Origin: Halanaerobium saccharolyticum subsp. saccharolyticum DSM 6643
GTDB taxonomy: Bacteria > Bacillota > Halanaerobiia > Halanaerobiales > Halanaerobiaceae
NCBI RefSeq assembly: GCF_000350165.1
Contig: NZ_CAUI01000021.1
Coordinates: 296,052 to 360,051 of the forward strand
DNA: 64,000 nucleotides
Direction of reading: 5' to 3'
The number at the start of each line of letters is the position of its first letter. Within the stretch, counting starts at the first letter, position 1. Positions 51,657 through 61,004 of this stretch are shown here, in pieces. Under the pieces are notes generated by a model. It was not told the origin of the DNA. It saw nothing but the letters and a program-made list of their open reading frames with translations, and did no database searches. Made by a program: the position numbers and the translations under genes.

Positions 51657-51682
51657 TTTACAAAATAGATCAAATAATTTTA

Positions 51683-51714
51683 AGAGATAACACTACTGCA
51701 GTAGTGTTATCTCT
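51683..51714. repeat. Perfect 32-bp palindrome after spoVG
   Basis: AGAGATAACACTACTG joined to its exact reverse complement. Can act as a terminator stem (loop TGCA), but no T tract follows it on either strand. Confidence 0.8.
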
Positions 51715-51734
51715 ATATTAAAAGAATTCAAATC

Positions 51735-51763
51735 TTGACAAAATTTATTTTCTCTGTTATACT
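51735..51763 (+). promoter_or_regulatory. glmU promoter
   Basis: TTGACA (51735-51740), 17 bases, TATACT (51758-51763), nearly consensus, with a ~90-nt leader before the start. Confidence 0.8.
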
Positions 51764-51859
51764 TCAAGCGATTAAAGAGTCAAATTGGATTTTTTATGTC
51801 TTTTAATAAATTATTAATAATATCAAATTTTATTCCTAATTTTAAGGAGGATATTATAG

Positions 51860-53230
51860 ATGTCAGATCTACTGAGTATTATTCTGGCTGCTGGTAAAGG
51901 AACTAGAATGAAGTCAGATAAAATAAAAGTTTTACATCCCGTTGCAGGTAAAGCAATAATAAAGCATGTTTTGAATACTTTAGATGGTTTAAATAGTAAA
52001 ATTGTTAATGTAATTGGACATCAGAAAGAGGAGGTTCAGACTGAATTAGAAGATTTAGATAATTGGGATTTGAATTATGTAATTCAATCTGAACAGCTGG
52101 GTACAGGTCATGCTGTACAGCAAGCAGCAAATTATATCGAAAAACATGATGGTGCTGTTTTAATTCTTTACGGAGATACCCCTCTTTTAAAAAAAGAAAG
52201 CATTGCCCAATTTGTGCAAGAGCATAATAAAACTGATTCTGATTTAACAGTAATGACAGCCCTTTTTGATGATCCTGAAGGTTACGGTAGAATTGTGAAG
52301 AATAATCAAGGGGATTTAACGGCGATTATAGAAGAAAAAGATGCAGATTCAGAGATTAAGAAAATCAAAGAAATCAATAGCGGAGTGAACTGCATTGATA
52401 GTGAGCTATTAAAAGATTTCTTGAATAATATGGATAATAATAATTCTCAAGGAGAATATTACTTAACTGACATTATTGAATTTGCTGTTGAAAAAAATAA
52501 AAAAATAAGTACATATCTTGTTGAAGATTCAAATGAAATAATAGGTATAAATACGAGGAAACAGCAAGCAGAAGCTGAAAAAATAATAAGGAATAGAATT
52601 ATTGAGCGGCATTTAAATAATGGGGTTACTATTATAGATCCAGCTACCACTTTTATAGATGAGGAAGTAGAAATAGAGCAGGATGTTACAATTTATCCTT
52701 TCAATTATTTAGAAGGGAAAACTAAAATATCTAAAAATACAGTTGTTAATCCGAATTGCAAATTGGAAAATGCAGTTATAGGAAAAAATGTAGAAATTCT
52801 TTCAAATACTATCATACGTGATAGCTCAGTTGGGTCAAATACCAATATTGGGCCATTTGCCTATCTACGGCCTGGTTCAACTGTAGAAAACAGCTGTAAA
52901 ATTGGAGATTTTGTAGAACTCAAAAAGACTACTGTAAAAACGGGAGCAAAAGTACCTCATCTTTGTTATGCTGGTGATGCTGAAATAGGAGAGCGAACTA
53001 ATATTGGGGCTGGAACGATTTTTGCTAACTATGATGGAGAAAAAAAATCTAGAACTACAATTGGTAAAGATGTTTTTATAGGAAGTGACTCGATTTTGAT
53101 TGCGCCTTTAAAAATTGGAGATGGGGCTAAAACAGCTGCTGGCTCGGTTGTAACTAAAGATGTAAAATCTGGTGATACTGTAATGGGAGTTCCCGCACGA
53201 ATTTATAAATCAAAAAGCAAGGATGCTTAA
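51860..53230 (+). CDS. glmU: Bifunctional UDP-GlcNAc pyrophosphorylase/GlcN-1-P acetyltransferase
   Basis: 456-aa enzyme making UDP-GlcNAc for peptidoglycan and LPS. The N-terminal uridylyltransferase has L-A-A-G-K-G-T-R-M-K-S; the C-terminal left-handed beta helix has hexapeptide repeats and the A-N-Y-D-G active-site segment. Same place as in Bacillus (spoVG-glmU-prs). Confidence 0.97.
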   Translation: MSDLLSIILAAGKGTRMKSDKIKVLHPVAGKAIIKHVLNTLDGLNSKIVNVIGHQKEEVQTELEDLDNWDLNYVIQSEQLGTGHAVQQAANYIEKHDGAVLILYGDTPLLKKESIAQFVQEHNKTDSDLTVMTALFDDPEGYGRIVKNNQGDLTAIIEEKDADSEIKKIKEINSGVNCIDSELLKDFLNNMDNNNSQGEYYLTDIIEFAVEKNKKISTYLVEDSNEIIGINTRKQQAEAEKIIRNRIIERHLNNGVTIIDPATTFIDEEVEIEQDVTIYPFNYLEGKTKISKNTVVNPNCKLENAVIGKNVEILSNTIIRDSSVGSNTNIGPFAYLRPGSTVENSCKIGDFVELKKTTVKTGAKVPHLCYAGDAEIGERTNIGAGTIFANYDGEKKSRTTIGKDVFIGSDSILIAPLKIGDGAKTAAGSVVTKDVKSGDTVMGVPARIYKSKSKDA

Positions 53231-53263
53231 ACCATGAGATTAAATAAGCCAGGGGGTCAAAAA

Positions 53264-54205
53264 ATGTCCAGTTATAGTGAACAGTTAAAAATATTTGCTG
53301 GTAACTCACATCCTCAATTAGCACAGGATTTATGTGATTATCTGGGGACAGAGTTAATAAATGCTGATGTAACAAGATTTAAAGATGGGGAGATTGGGGT
53401 TAGAACACATGAAACTGTTAGAGGGGCAGATGTTTTTGTGGTACAGCCAACCTCACCTCCTGTTAATGAAAATTTAATGGAGCTTTTGATAATTATTGAT
53501 GCACTAAGAAGAGCATCAGCCCGTAGAATTACAGCAGTAATTCCTTATTATGGTTATGCCCGTCAGGATCGGAAAGCAAGTCCGAGAGACCCTATAACAT
53601 CAAAGTTAGTTGCTAACTTGCTTACTGAAGCAGGTGCGCGTCGAGTTTTATCAATTGATTTTCATGCACCACAGATACAAGGGTTTTTTGATATCCCTGT
53701 TGATCATTTATATGCTGCACCAATAATGGTTGATTATTTTAAAAATATTGATCAATCTAACTTGATTGCTGTAGCTCCCGATGTTGGTTCTGTAAAAAGA
53801 GTACGTTCTTTTGCTGAAAGTCTTGATATTCCAATGGCTATTATTGATAAAAGAAGACCTAAGCCTAATGTTGCAGAGGTTATGAATGTTATTGGAGAAG
53901 TAGATGGTAAAAATGTTATATTGTTAGATGATATAATTGATACTGCAGGAACAATTACTGCCGCTGCTAAAGTACTTAAAGAAAAAGGAGCGAAAGATGT
54001 TTATGCATGTGGAACTCATGCTTTATTTTCAGGTCCTGCAATAGAACGTCTAAAAAAAGCACCGATTAGCAAAATAATTGTTACTAATACTATTGCTCAA
54101 AAAGAACATGATCTTGATAATCTGGAAGTACTTTCTGTTGCGCCTCTTGTAGGAGAAGCCATTGATAGAATTTTCAAAGATTTATCTGTTAGTGTATTAT
54201 TTTAA
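53264..54205 (+). CDS. prs: Ribose-phosphate pyrophosphokinase
   Basis: 313-aa PRPP synthetase. Seen are F-A-G-N-S-H-P, the F-K-D-G-E-I segment, Y-G-Y-A-R-Q-D-R-K, the P-loop-like D-D-I-I-D-T-A-G-T-I-T. ATG 53264 is used (AGGGGGT six bases upstream); an ATG 30 bases earlier lacks a site. Lies 33 bases after glmU. Confidence 0.97.
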   Translation: MSSYSEQLKIFAGNSHPQLAQDLCDYLGTELINADVTRFKDGEIGVRTHETVRGADVFVVQPTSPPVNENLMELLIIIDALRRASARRITAVIPYYGYARQDRKASPRDPITSKLVANLLTEAGARRVLSIDFHAPQIQGFFDIPVDHLYAAPIMVDYFKNIDQSNLIAVAPDVGSVKRVRSFAESLDIPMAIIDKRRPKPNVAEVMNVIGEVDGKNVILLDDIIDTAGTITAAAKVLKEKGAKDVYACGTHALFSGPAIERLKKAPISKIIVTNTIAQKEHDLDNLEVLSVAPLVGEAIDRIFKDLSVSVLF

Positions 54206-54223
54206 TTAATTTTTCTAAAACAC

Positions 54224-54252
54224 TTGCCCAAAATGGGCTTTGATGTTATAAT
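54224..54252 (+). promoter_or_regulatory. Promoter of the L25 gene
   Basis: TTGCCC (54224-54229), 17 bases, TATAAT (54247-54252). A short GCCC/GGGC hairpin overlaps the -35 and spacer and could be the prs terminator. Confidence 0.55.
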
Positions 54253-54341
54253 AAAATTTGTTATGTCTTATTTATCGCAGACCTGCCAGTATTATGAGTT
54301 GATCTGGCTTAAAATTTAATTTATGCAAGGAGAGGATAGTC

Positions 54342-55016
54342 ATGGAGAGACATTCTATTGAAGCTGAACTAAGGACTGAAACTGGAAAGGGTGCAGCCCG
54401 CAGAATAAGAAGAAGCGGACTTATCCCTGGTGTTGTTTATGGAAGAGGAAATGAACCAAGGTCTATTAAGGTAGATCCACTGGATATTGAAAAACTTCTC
54501 CAATCTAATGCTATCTTTGATCTGACTTTTGTCGGAGAAGATGGAGAAGAATCAACTGTAATTATTAAGGATTATCAGAAAGATGTTATTAAACAGAACT
54601 TACTTCACGTCGATTTCCAATTTATTTCTATGGATGAGAAGATTACTGTTTCTGTGCCAATGAGATTAGAAGGAGAAGCAGTTGGTGTTCATGATGGCGG
54701 AGTATTACAGCAGCTTTTACGTGAAATTGATATTGATGTACTACCTTCTGAAATTCCAGAAGAGATTACAATTGATATTTCAGAATTAGAAGTTGGTGAA
54801 TCTTTATCTGTAGCTGATCTTGAGCTTCCTGAAACTATTGATTTGGTAACAGATAGTGATGAAGTTATTGTAACAGTTGTTACACCTACTGAACTTGTCG
54901 AAGAAGACGAGGAAGAGGAAGAAGAAGAATTCTTAGAGCCAGAAGTAATAGGCGAAGAGGACGAAGAAGAAGGCGAAGAAACCGAAGGGGAAGACGAACC
55001 AGAACCTTGGGAATAA
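54342..55016 (+). CDS. rplY: 50S ribosomal protein L25 / general stress protein Ctc
   Basis: 224-aa CTC-type L25: N-terminal 5S rRNA-binding domain (R-T-E-T-G-K-G-A-A-R-R, I-P-G-V-V-Y-G), a C-terminal TL5 domain and a long acidic tail (last ~38 residues almost all Glu/Asp). The tail is longer than in Bacillus Ctc and may reflect adaptation to high internal salt. Start ATG with AGGAGAGGA upstream. Confidence 0.93.
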   Translation: MERHSIEAELRTETGKGAARRIRRSGLIPGVVYGRGNEPRSIKVDPLDIEKLLQSNAIFDLTFVGEDGEESTVIIKDYQKDVIKQNLLHVDFQFISMDEKITVSVPMRLEGEAVGVHDGGVLQQLLREIDIDVLPSEIPEEITIDISELEVGESLSVADLELPETIDLVTDSDEVIVTVVTPTELVEEDEEEEEEEFLEPEVIGEEDEEEGEETEGEDEPEPWE

Positions 55017-55031
55017 TTATAGTAAAGATAT

Positions 55032-55060
55032 TGAGCGCGGCCTGAGCGGCTGCGCTTCAA
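55032..55060 (+). terminator. GC-rich hairpin between ctc and pth
   Basis: Stem GAGCGCGGCC / GGCTGCGCTT with loop TGAGC and a T-poor tail; perhaps partial terminator or mRNA stabiliser. Confidence 0.5.
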
Positions 55061-55082
55061 TTTATTAATGGAGGTTTAAATT

Positions 55083-55640
55083 TTGAAAATAATTGCTGGT
55101 CTTGGTAATCCAGGCGAAAAATATGCTTATACCAGACATAATATTGGTTTTATGGTTATTTCAGAGTTGTCAGAACGATTTAAAATTAACAGCAGTTATA
55201 AATTTGATGGTCTTATTGGTGATTTTTTCTTCGGTGGGGAAAAGATCATAATTTTTCAGCCAATGAAATATATGAATAAAAGTGGTCAACCAATTTATAA
55301 AGTGCTTGACTATTTCAAAATGGAGGCAGAAGACCTGCTGGTTATTCATGATGATTTGGATCTTGAATTAGGAAAGATGAGATTCAAACAAAATGGAGGT
55401 AGTGGGGGCCATAATGGAATTAAGTCTATTATAAATAATCTTGGTACAGATAATTTCAAAAGATTAAAGATTGGAATTGATAGACCACCAGAAAATATAC
55501 CTGTTCCCGATTTTGTTTTAACGACTTTTCGGGAAGAAGAAAAAGAAATTTCAGAAAGAGTTGTTAAAGAAGCTGCTTCTGCAGTTGAATTAATGTTAAA
55601 AGAAAATATTATGAAAGCGATGAATAAATATAATGGATAA
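55083..55640 (+). CDS. pth: Peptidyl-tRNA hydrolase
   Basis: 185-aa enzyme releasing peptidyl-tRNA. Catalytic G-N-P-G-E-K-Y, H-N-I-G-F (catalytic His), and H-D-D-L-D-L-E-L-G with G-G-S-G-G-H-N-G. TTG start, seven bases from GGAGGT. Position equals Bacillus spoVC. Confidence 0.96.
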   Translation: MKIIAGLGNPGEKYAYTRHNIGFMVISELSERFKINSSYKFDGLIGDFFFGGEKIIIFQPMKYMNKSGQPIYKVLDYFKMEAEDLLVIHDDLDLELGKMRFKQNGGSGGHNGIKSIINNLGTDNFKRLKIGIDRPPENIPVPDFVLTTFREEEKEISERVVKEAASAVELMLKENIMKAMNKYNG

Positions 55641-55642
55641 CA

Positions 55643-55673
55643 GGCCCGTACATTTTGTGTAGGGGCTATTTTG
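55643..55673 (+). terminator. Terminator after pth
   Basis: Stem GCCCGTACA / TGTAGGGGC (one mismatch), loop TTTTG, followed by TATTTTG. Confidence 0.55.
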
Positions 55674-55768
55674 CCATTTCTTAAGAATTAAAGTTTGAAT
55701 AATTTGATTAAGCTATTTATTTTTAAAAATGGAAATATTTATATTAAGCTTTAAGGAGCAGTATTTAG

Positions 55769-58700
55769 ATGAATTTTAAAGATTTATTATTAGAAAATCA
55801 AAAATTTAAAAAAATTGCGAAAAATATCAATGCTTCAGCTCAATCAATTAGTGGTTTAAGTGGTAGTAGGATTTCCTACTTTGCAGTTAACTTTTTAAAG
55901 AAAACGGATAAAGATATAATATTCTTTTTGCCTGATAATTATTATTTACAGCAGATGCAGGAAGATTTAATTCGTTTAATTGGCAAAAATGAATTTTTAG
56001 TATTTCCAGAAGAAGAAATACTACCTCATGAACAATTAATGCCTGATTTAACTACTATGAGTGAAAGAACTAAGGTGTTAACAGAACTTATCTTTTCAAT
56101 TGATCAAAAAAAGAAGATAATTTTGACTACACCAGCTGCAGTTTTTAAAAAATTACCGCCTAAAGATATTTATAAAAATAGCAGCATAAATATTGAAAAT
56201 GGAATGGAAATTGCTATTTCAGAAATTAAACAGAAGCTTTTTGCTCTTGGTTATAAAAGAGAAGAAATGGTAGAAGCTCCAGGCCAATACAGTATTCGCG
56301 GAGGAATTATTGATGTTTTTACACTTCTAGATGAACAGCCATTTAGAATTGAGTTGTTTGGAGATGAAGTTGATTCAATACGTAAAATTGATTTAACTGC
56401 TCAGCGTTCAAAAATGCAGGTAAATCAGATTACCATTCCTCCTTTTGCAAATTTAGTTATTAATGATCAAGTAGTTAATAGAGCTTATCCTAAATTAGAA
56501 GCAGCATATTCTAAAGCTGCTGCAAAACTTGAGATAAATAAACATCAAGAAGAAGCGGCATATTTAAAAGAAAAAGCGAAAAAAATGTTAGAAAATTTAG
56601 AGCAGCAGCATCGTTTTCCGGGATTTGAGCAATTTTTACCATTTTATTATGAGGAAACAGCAAATTTTTTCGATTATCTAGAGGAAAGTATAATTTTTGC
56701 TGTAAGACCTAATAAGATGGAACAACTGACCCATGATTATTATCAAGAAATTTTAGAAACCCACACTAGACTTCTAGAACAGGGAATAGTTTTTCCGGAA
56801 TATTTGGATAATTTTATTACAGAATCTGAGTTCATCGAAGAAATCACCAAAAATCGTGTTGTAGATATTAATTCTGAGTTTGAAGATAATAAAGTTATTG
56901 AAAATGATATTCATTTTAATACGTCTTCTCTTGAGCCTTTTCATGGCCAGCTAGAACTGTTTAGTGAAAAGTTAATGGAATTATTAAATAAAAAATATCG
57001 GATTGCGATTACTTTAAATTCCGCCAGCAAAAAAAGAAGGTTGAAAATGTTTTTAGAAGATAAAAACCTGGTTGTTGGTGATAATTTTGAAGAAAGCAGA
57101 ATTGTTATATTCCCTGATAGTTTAGCAGAAGGCTTTGTTTTTGATGATATTAAACTAGCTGTATTTAGTGATAAAGAAGTTTTTGGTAATGAACAGAAAA
57201 AGAAACGAAAAATCGGTGACTTTGAAGATGGAGTTGAAATTTCTAATGTTAATGATCTAAAAGCCGGAGATTTTGTTGTTCATGAAAATCACGGTATTGG
57301 TAAATACTTAGGAGTTAAGACTTTAGAGATTCAAGGTCAACATAAAGATTATCTTGTTTTAAAATATGCAGGTGAAGATAAACTTTATGTACCTACAGAA
57401 AAAATTGATCTTGTTCAAAAATATATTGGTTCTGATGCAGGGTCGCCGAAGTTATATAAATTAGGAAGTAGCGATTGGAAAAGAGTTAAGGAAAAGGTAC
57501 AAAAATCAGTAGAGGAAATGGCTGTTGGATTATTAGAACTATATGCAGAGAGAAAAACTTTAAGTGGATACCAATTTTCAGACGATGATCTTTGGCAGCA
57601 GGAATTTGAAGATGCATTTCCTTTTGAAGAAACACCAGATCAAAAAAAGGCCATTGAAGCTGTTAAATCTGATATGGAATCTAAAAAGCCGATGGATCGA
57701 TTATTGTGTGGGGATGTTGGTTATGGTAAAACTGAAGTTGCTATTCGAGCTGCTTTCAAAGCCGCACTAGATAGCAAGCAAACTGCAGTTTTGGTTCCAA
57801 CTACTATTTTAGCTCAACAACATTACAATACTTTTTCTGAACGAATTGAAGAATTTCCGGTAAGAGTAGGAATGCTTAGTAGATTTAATACTGCTGCCGA
57901 ACAGCGGAAAACTTTAAAAAGATTAATTAAAGGTGAAATAGATGTTTTGATTGGAACTCATCGTTTATTATCTAAAGATGTTATTTTTGACGATTTAGGA
58001 TTGTTAATTATTGATGAGGAACAGCGATTTGGGGTTACTCATAAAGAAAAACTAAAAAATTTAAAAAGAAACGTAGATGTATTAACTTTAACAGCTACCC
58101 CAATACCTAGAACTTTGCATATGGCCTTGGTTGGCGTAAGAGATATGAGTCTTATCGAAACTCCACCTGAAAATAGATATCCTATTCGAACTTTTATTAA
58201 AGAATATAATAAAGAATTAATTTCTAGTGCTATTAGAAGAGAATTAGCTAGAGAAGGTCAAATCTATTTTGTTCATAATAGAGTAAAAGATATAGAACAA
58301 ACAGCTGGCAAACTCCAAAAATTAATGCCTGAAGCAAAAATAGCGGTTGCTCATGGGCAAATGAATGAAAATCGTTTAGAAAAAATAATGTATGATTTTT
58401 ATCATCATGAATTTGATATTTTAGTTTGTACAACAATAATTGAAACAGGACTTGATATACCGAATGTAAATACAATTATAATTAATCATGCAGATAAAAT
58501 GGGTTTATCACAACTTTATCAATTACGGGGTAGAGTTGGTAGAACAAACAGAATCGCTTATGCTTATTTACTTTACGAAAGAGATAGGATTTTACCTGAG
58601 GTAGCAGAAAAAAGATTAGAAGCAATTAAGGAATTTTCTACTCTAGGTTCTGGTTTTAAGATAGCAATGCGTGATCTTGAAATTAGAGGTGCTGGAAATT

Positions 58701-59251
58701 TATTAGGTCCTGAACAGAGTGGACATATTGCAGCAATTGGTTTTTCTTTATATACTAAGTTATTAGAAGGAACTATTGAAGAACTTAAAGGTAAATCTGA
58801 TCAAAAGGAATTGAAAGTAGAAATCGATCTTAATCTTGATGCTTATATACCTGATAACTATATTAAATATGAAGCTAGGAAGATTGAAATATACAAAAAA
58901 ATAAAATCTATTGAAAATGAAGATGATGCTTTAGATACTATAGATGAATTGATTGATAGATTCGGAGAACCCCCTGTAGAAATAATGCGGTTGATTAATG
59001 CAGGTAGGTTGAAATCTATAGCTTCTGAATTAAATATTGAGTTGATTAAAGAAAAAGACGCTAAAATAATCTGCCAATTCATTAACTCTAAAGTAGTTGA
59101 TGGGAAGAAGCTGGTAGAATTTAGCCAGAAGTATAGAAAAAAAATAAAAATTAAGTCTGCAAAAAAACCACAGATCATAATTAAAATTGATGATCCTGAA
59201 AATATTGATAAACAATTATTGAAGATGTTAAGAGATTTAAAAAATATTTAA
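55769..59251 (+). CDS. mfd: Transcription-repair coupling factor
   Basis: 1160-aa DNA translocase that removes stalled RNA polymerase and recruits UvrA. UvrB-like N-terminal part, CarD-like polymerase interaction domain (about 490-550, G-D-F-V-V-H-E-N-H-G-I-G), helicase motifs G-D-V-G-Y-G-K-T-E-V-A and D-E-E-Q-R-F-G-V, T-A-T-P-I-P-R-T, and the C-terminal TRCF domain with R-F-G-E-P-P. Full length. Confidence 0.97.
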   Translation: MNFKDLLLENQKFKKIAKNINASAQSISGLSGSRISYFAVNFLKKTDKDIIFFLPDNYYLQQMQEDLIRLIGKNEFLVFPEEEILPHEQLMPDLTTMSERTKVLTELIFSIDQKKKIILTTPAAVFKKLPPKDIYKNSSINIENGMEIAISEIKQKLFALGYKREEMVEAPGQYSIRGGIIDVFTLLDEQPFRIELFGDEVDSIRKIDLTAQRSKMQVNQITIPPFANLVINDQVVNRAYPKLEAAYSKAAAKLEINKHQEEAAYLKEKAKKMLENLEQQHRFPGFEQFLPFYYEETANFFDYLEESIIFAVRPNKMEQLTHDYYQEILETHTRLLEQGIVFPEYLDNFITESEFIEEITKNRVVDINSEFEDNKVIENDIHFNTSSLEPFHGQLELFSEKLMELLNKKYRIAITLNSASKKRRLKMFLEDKNLVVGDNFEESRIVIFPDSLAEGFVFDDIKLAVFSDKEVFGNEQKKKRKIGDFEDGVEISNVNDLKAGDFVVHENHGIGKYLGVKTLEIQGQHKDYLVLKYAGEDKLYVPTEKIDLVQKYIGSDAGSPKLYKLGSSDWKRVKEKVQKSVEEMAVGLLELYAERKTLSGYQFSDDDLWQQEFEDAFPFEETPDQKKAIEAVKSDMESKKPMDRLLCGDVGYGKTEVAIRAAFKAALDSKQTAVLVPTTILAQQHYNTFSERIEEFPVRVGMLSRFNTAAEQRKTLKRLIKGEIDVLIGTHRLLSKDVIFDDLGLLIIDEEQRFGVTHKEKLKNLKRNVDVLTLTATPIPRTLHMALVGVRDMSLIETPPENRYPIRTFIKEYNKELISSAIRRELAREGQIYFVHNRVKDIEQTAGKLQKLMPEAKIAVAHGQMNENRLEKIMYDFYHHEFDILVCTTIIETGLDIPNVNTIIINHADKMGLSQLYQLRGRVGRTNRIAYAYLLYERDRILPEVAEKRLEAIKEFSTLGSGFKIAMRDLEIRGAGNLLGPEQSGHIAAIGFSLYTKLLEGTIEELKGKSDQKELKVEIDLNLDAYIPDNYIKYEARKIEIYKKIKSIENEDDALDTIDELIDRFGEPPVEIMRLINAGRLKSIASELNIELIKEKDAKIICQFINSKVVDGKKLVEFSQKYRKKIKIKSAKKPQIIIKIDDPENIDKQLLKMLRDLKNI

Positions 59252-59305
59252 ATTAATCAATATTGAGCAGAAACTTAAACAGAAAGAACTAAAAGGGTGG
59301 AAAAA

Positions 59306-60937
59306 ATGTCAGAAAACACAAAAAAAGCCAGCTTTATTAAAGGAGCAGCTATTTTAACAGCTGCTGGTTTAGCAGCTAGAGTAATGGGTTTTGGCTATCG
59401 AGTTATATTAACCAGAATTATAGGTGCTGAAGGAATGGGTCTTTATCAAATGGCCTATCCAATTTATACTATTTTATTGGTCGTTTCAAGATCGGGTATC
59501 CCAGTAGCTTTAGCTAAGTTGATTGCAGATAAAATAGCAGCTGACAAGAAAAAAGAAGCATATAAGATCTTTAAAGTAGCTAGAAAAATGAGTTTTGTTG
59601 TTGGTTTAATAATATCGATTATTATGGCTTTATCAGCGAAACCATTAATATCATTACTCTCACTTGACCCAAGATCATATTATGCAGTTCTAGCAATTTC
59701 ACCTGCAATTTTTGTTGTTTCAATAATGGCTTCTTACAGAGGTTTTTTTCAAGGACTTCAGGATATGGTTCCAACTGCAAAATCTCAGATTTTAGAACAA
59801 TTTATTCGGATGATTACTATGATCGGTTTAGTAGTGTTTTTAGTTCCTTATGGTTTAGAATTTGCAGCTGCCGGAGCCAGTTTTGGTGCAGTAAGTGGAG
59901 CTTTTGGAGGCTTAGTAGTTTTATTAATTATATATTCTAAAAGAAAAGAAAAAATATTTAGCTTTCTAGATGAGGGACATGACTCGATAGAATTAAGTTC
60001 CAAAAATGTGATTAAAAGAATAGTATCATTGGGAGTTCCAATTACTCTTGGTGCATTAGTAATGCCTTTAATGAGTTTGGTTGATTTAGTTTTTGTTCCG
60101 AATCGCCTGCAGGTAGCAGGTTATATGGTTAGAGAGGCAACTGCATTATACGGAATGTTTGCTGCTGTAGCGATGCCCCTGGTTAACTTTCCAACAATTA
60201 TAACTGTTTCTTTATCAGCGAGTCTAGTTCCGGCAATTGCTGAAGCATATACTCTTGGCAAAGAAAAATTGATAAATTATCGCACCCAGACAGCTTTAAG
60301 ATTAACTGTTTTGATTTCATTACCAGCTTCGGCGGGACTCTTTTTGTTGGCCGAGCCGCTGACAGAAATAATTTTTTCTGAGCCTGGGGCAGCTGTTCCA
60401 CTTCGTTTTGTTTCTTGGGGTGTATTTTTTATTGCTCTGCAGCAGACAAGTACTGGGATTTTAAATGGGATTGGGAAAACTTCAATTCCTGCACGCAATT
60501 TATTAATTGGAGCAGTATTTAATGCTTTTATCAATTATAGATTAACAGCTTTACCAGCTTTTGGGATTAGAGGTGCAGCTTTAGGAACAAGTATTGGTTT
60601 TGCTGTTGCAGCTTTCTTAAATTTATATTATGTTAAAAAAGAAAGTGGATTTATTATCGATGTCAAGACAATGATTTTAAAACCTTTTGTTTCAGTTATT
60701 TTAATGGGGTTTTTTGTTAAAATATTTTATAATTTTTTATTTAGTTTTTTGGGAAGAAATAATGTTTATTTTGCATATCAGATAACTACTTTCACTACTG
60801 TGGCTGCCGCTGCTGTATTTTATTTTGTTACATTACTTTTATTTAATGAGATAAAATATAATGACTTGTCTATGATACCTGTTGTTGGAGTTAAACTGGC
60901 TGACTTATTAAAAAAAATGGGTTTTTTAAATGATTAA
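59306..60937 (+). CDS. SpoVB/MurJ-like lipid flippase (MATE/polysaccharide export superfamily)
   Basis: 543-aa protein with about fourteen membrane helices. G-A-E-G-M-G-L-Y-Q-M-A-Y-P is a hallmark of the SpoVB/YtgP group that flips lipid-linked cell-wall precursors. Position downstream of mfd equals Bacillus yabM (spoVT is missing). ATG 59306, five bases after AAAGGGTGG, is preferred over GTG 59297. Confidence 0.9.
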   Translation: MSENTKKASFIKGAAILTAAGLAARVMGFGYRVILTRIIGAEGMGLYQMAYPIYTILLVVSRSGIPVALAKLIADKIAADKKKEAYKIFKVARKMSFVVGLIISIIMALSAKPLISLLSLDPRSYYAVLAISPAIFVVSIMASYRGFFQGLQDMVPTAKSQILEQFIRMITMIGLVVFLVPYGLEFAAAGASFGAVSGAFGGLVVLLIIYSKRKEKIFSFLDEGHDSIELSSKNVIKRIVSLGVPITLGALVMPLMSLVDLVFVPNRLQVAGYMVREATALYGMFAAVAMPLVNFPTIITVSLSASLVPAIAEAYTLGKEKLINYRTQTALRLTVLISLPASAGLFLLAEPLTEIIFSEPGAAVPLRFVSWGVFFIALQQTSTGILNGIGKTSIPARNLLIGAVFNAFINYRLTALPAFGIRGAALGTSIGFAVAAFLNLYYVKKESGFIIDVKTMILKPFVSVILMGFFVKIFYNFLFSFLGRNNVYFAYQITTFTTVAAAAVFYFVTLLLFNEIKYNDLSMIPVVGVKLADLLKKMGFLND

Positions 60938-61004
60938 TATTATTTTAATAATTATATGATATGCTTTATTTGTTGTAATTGAAATTATTTGAGGAGGAAA
61001 GACT

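Noticed and set aside
54689..55060. Minus-strand serine-rich open frame of 123 aa
   Set aside because: It is the antisense of the Glu/Asp-rich tail of L25; the Ser/Thr runs follow directly from GAA/GAG codons read in reverse, and there is no ribosome site.
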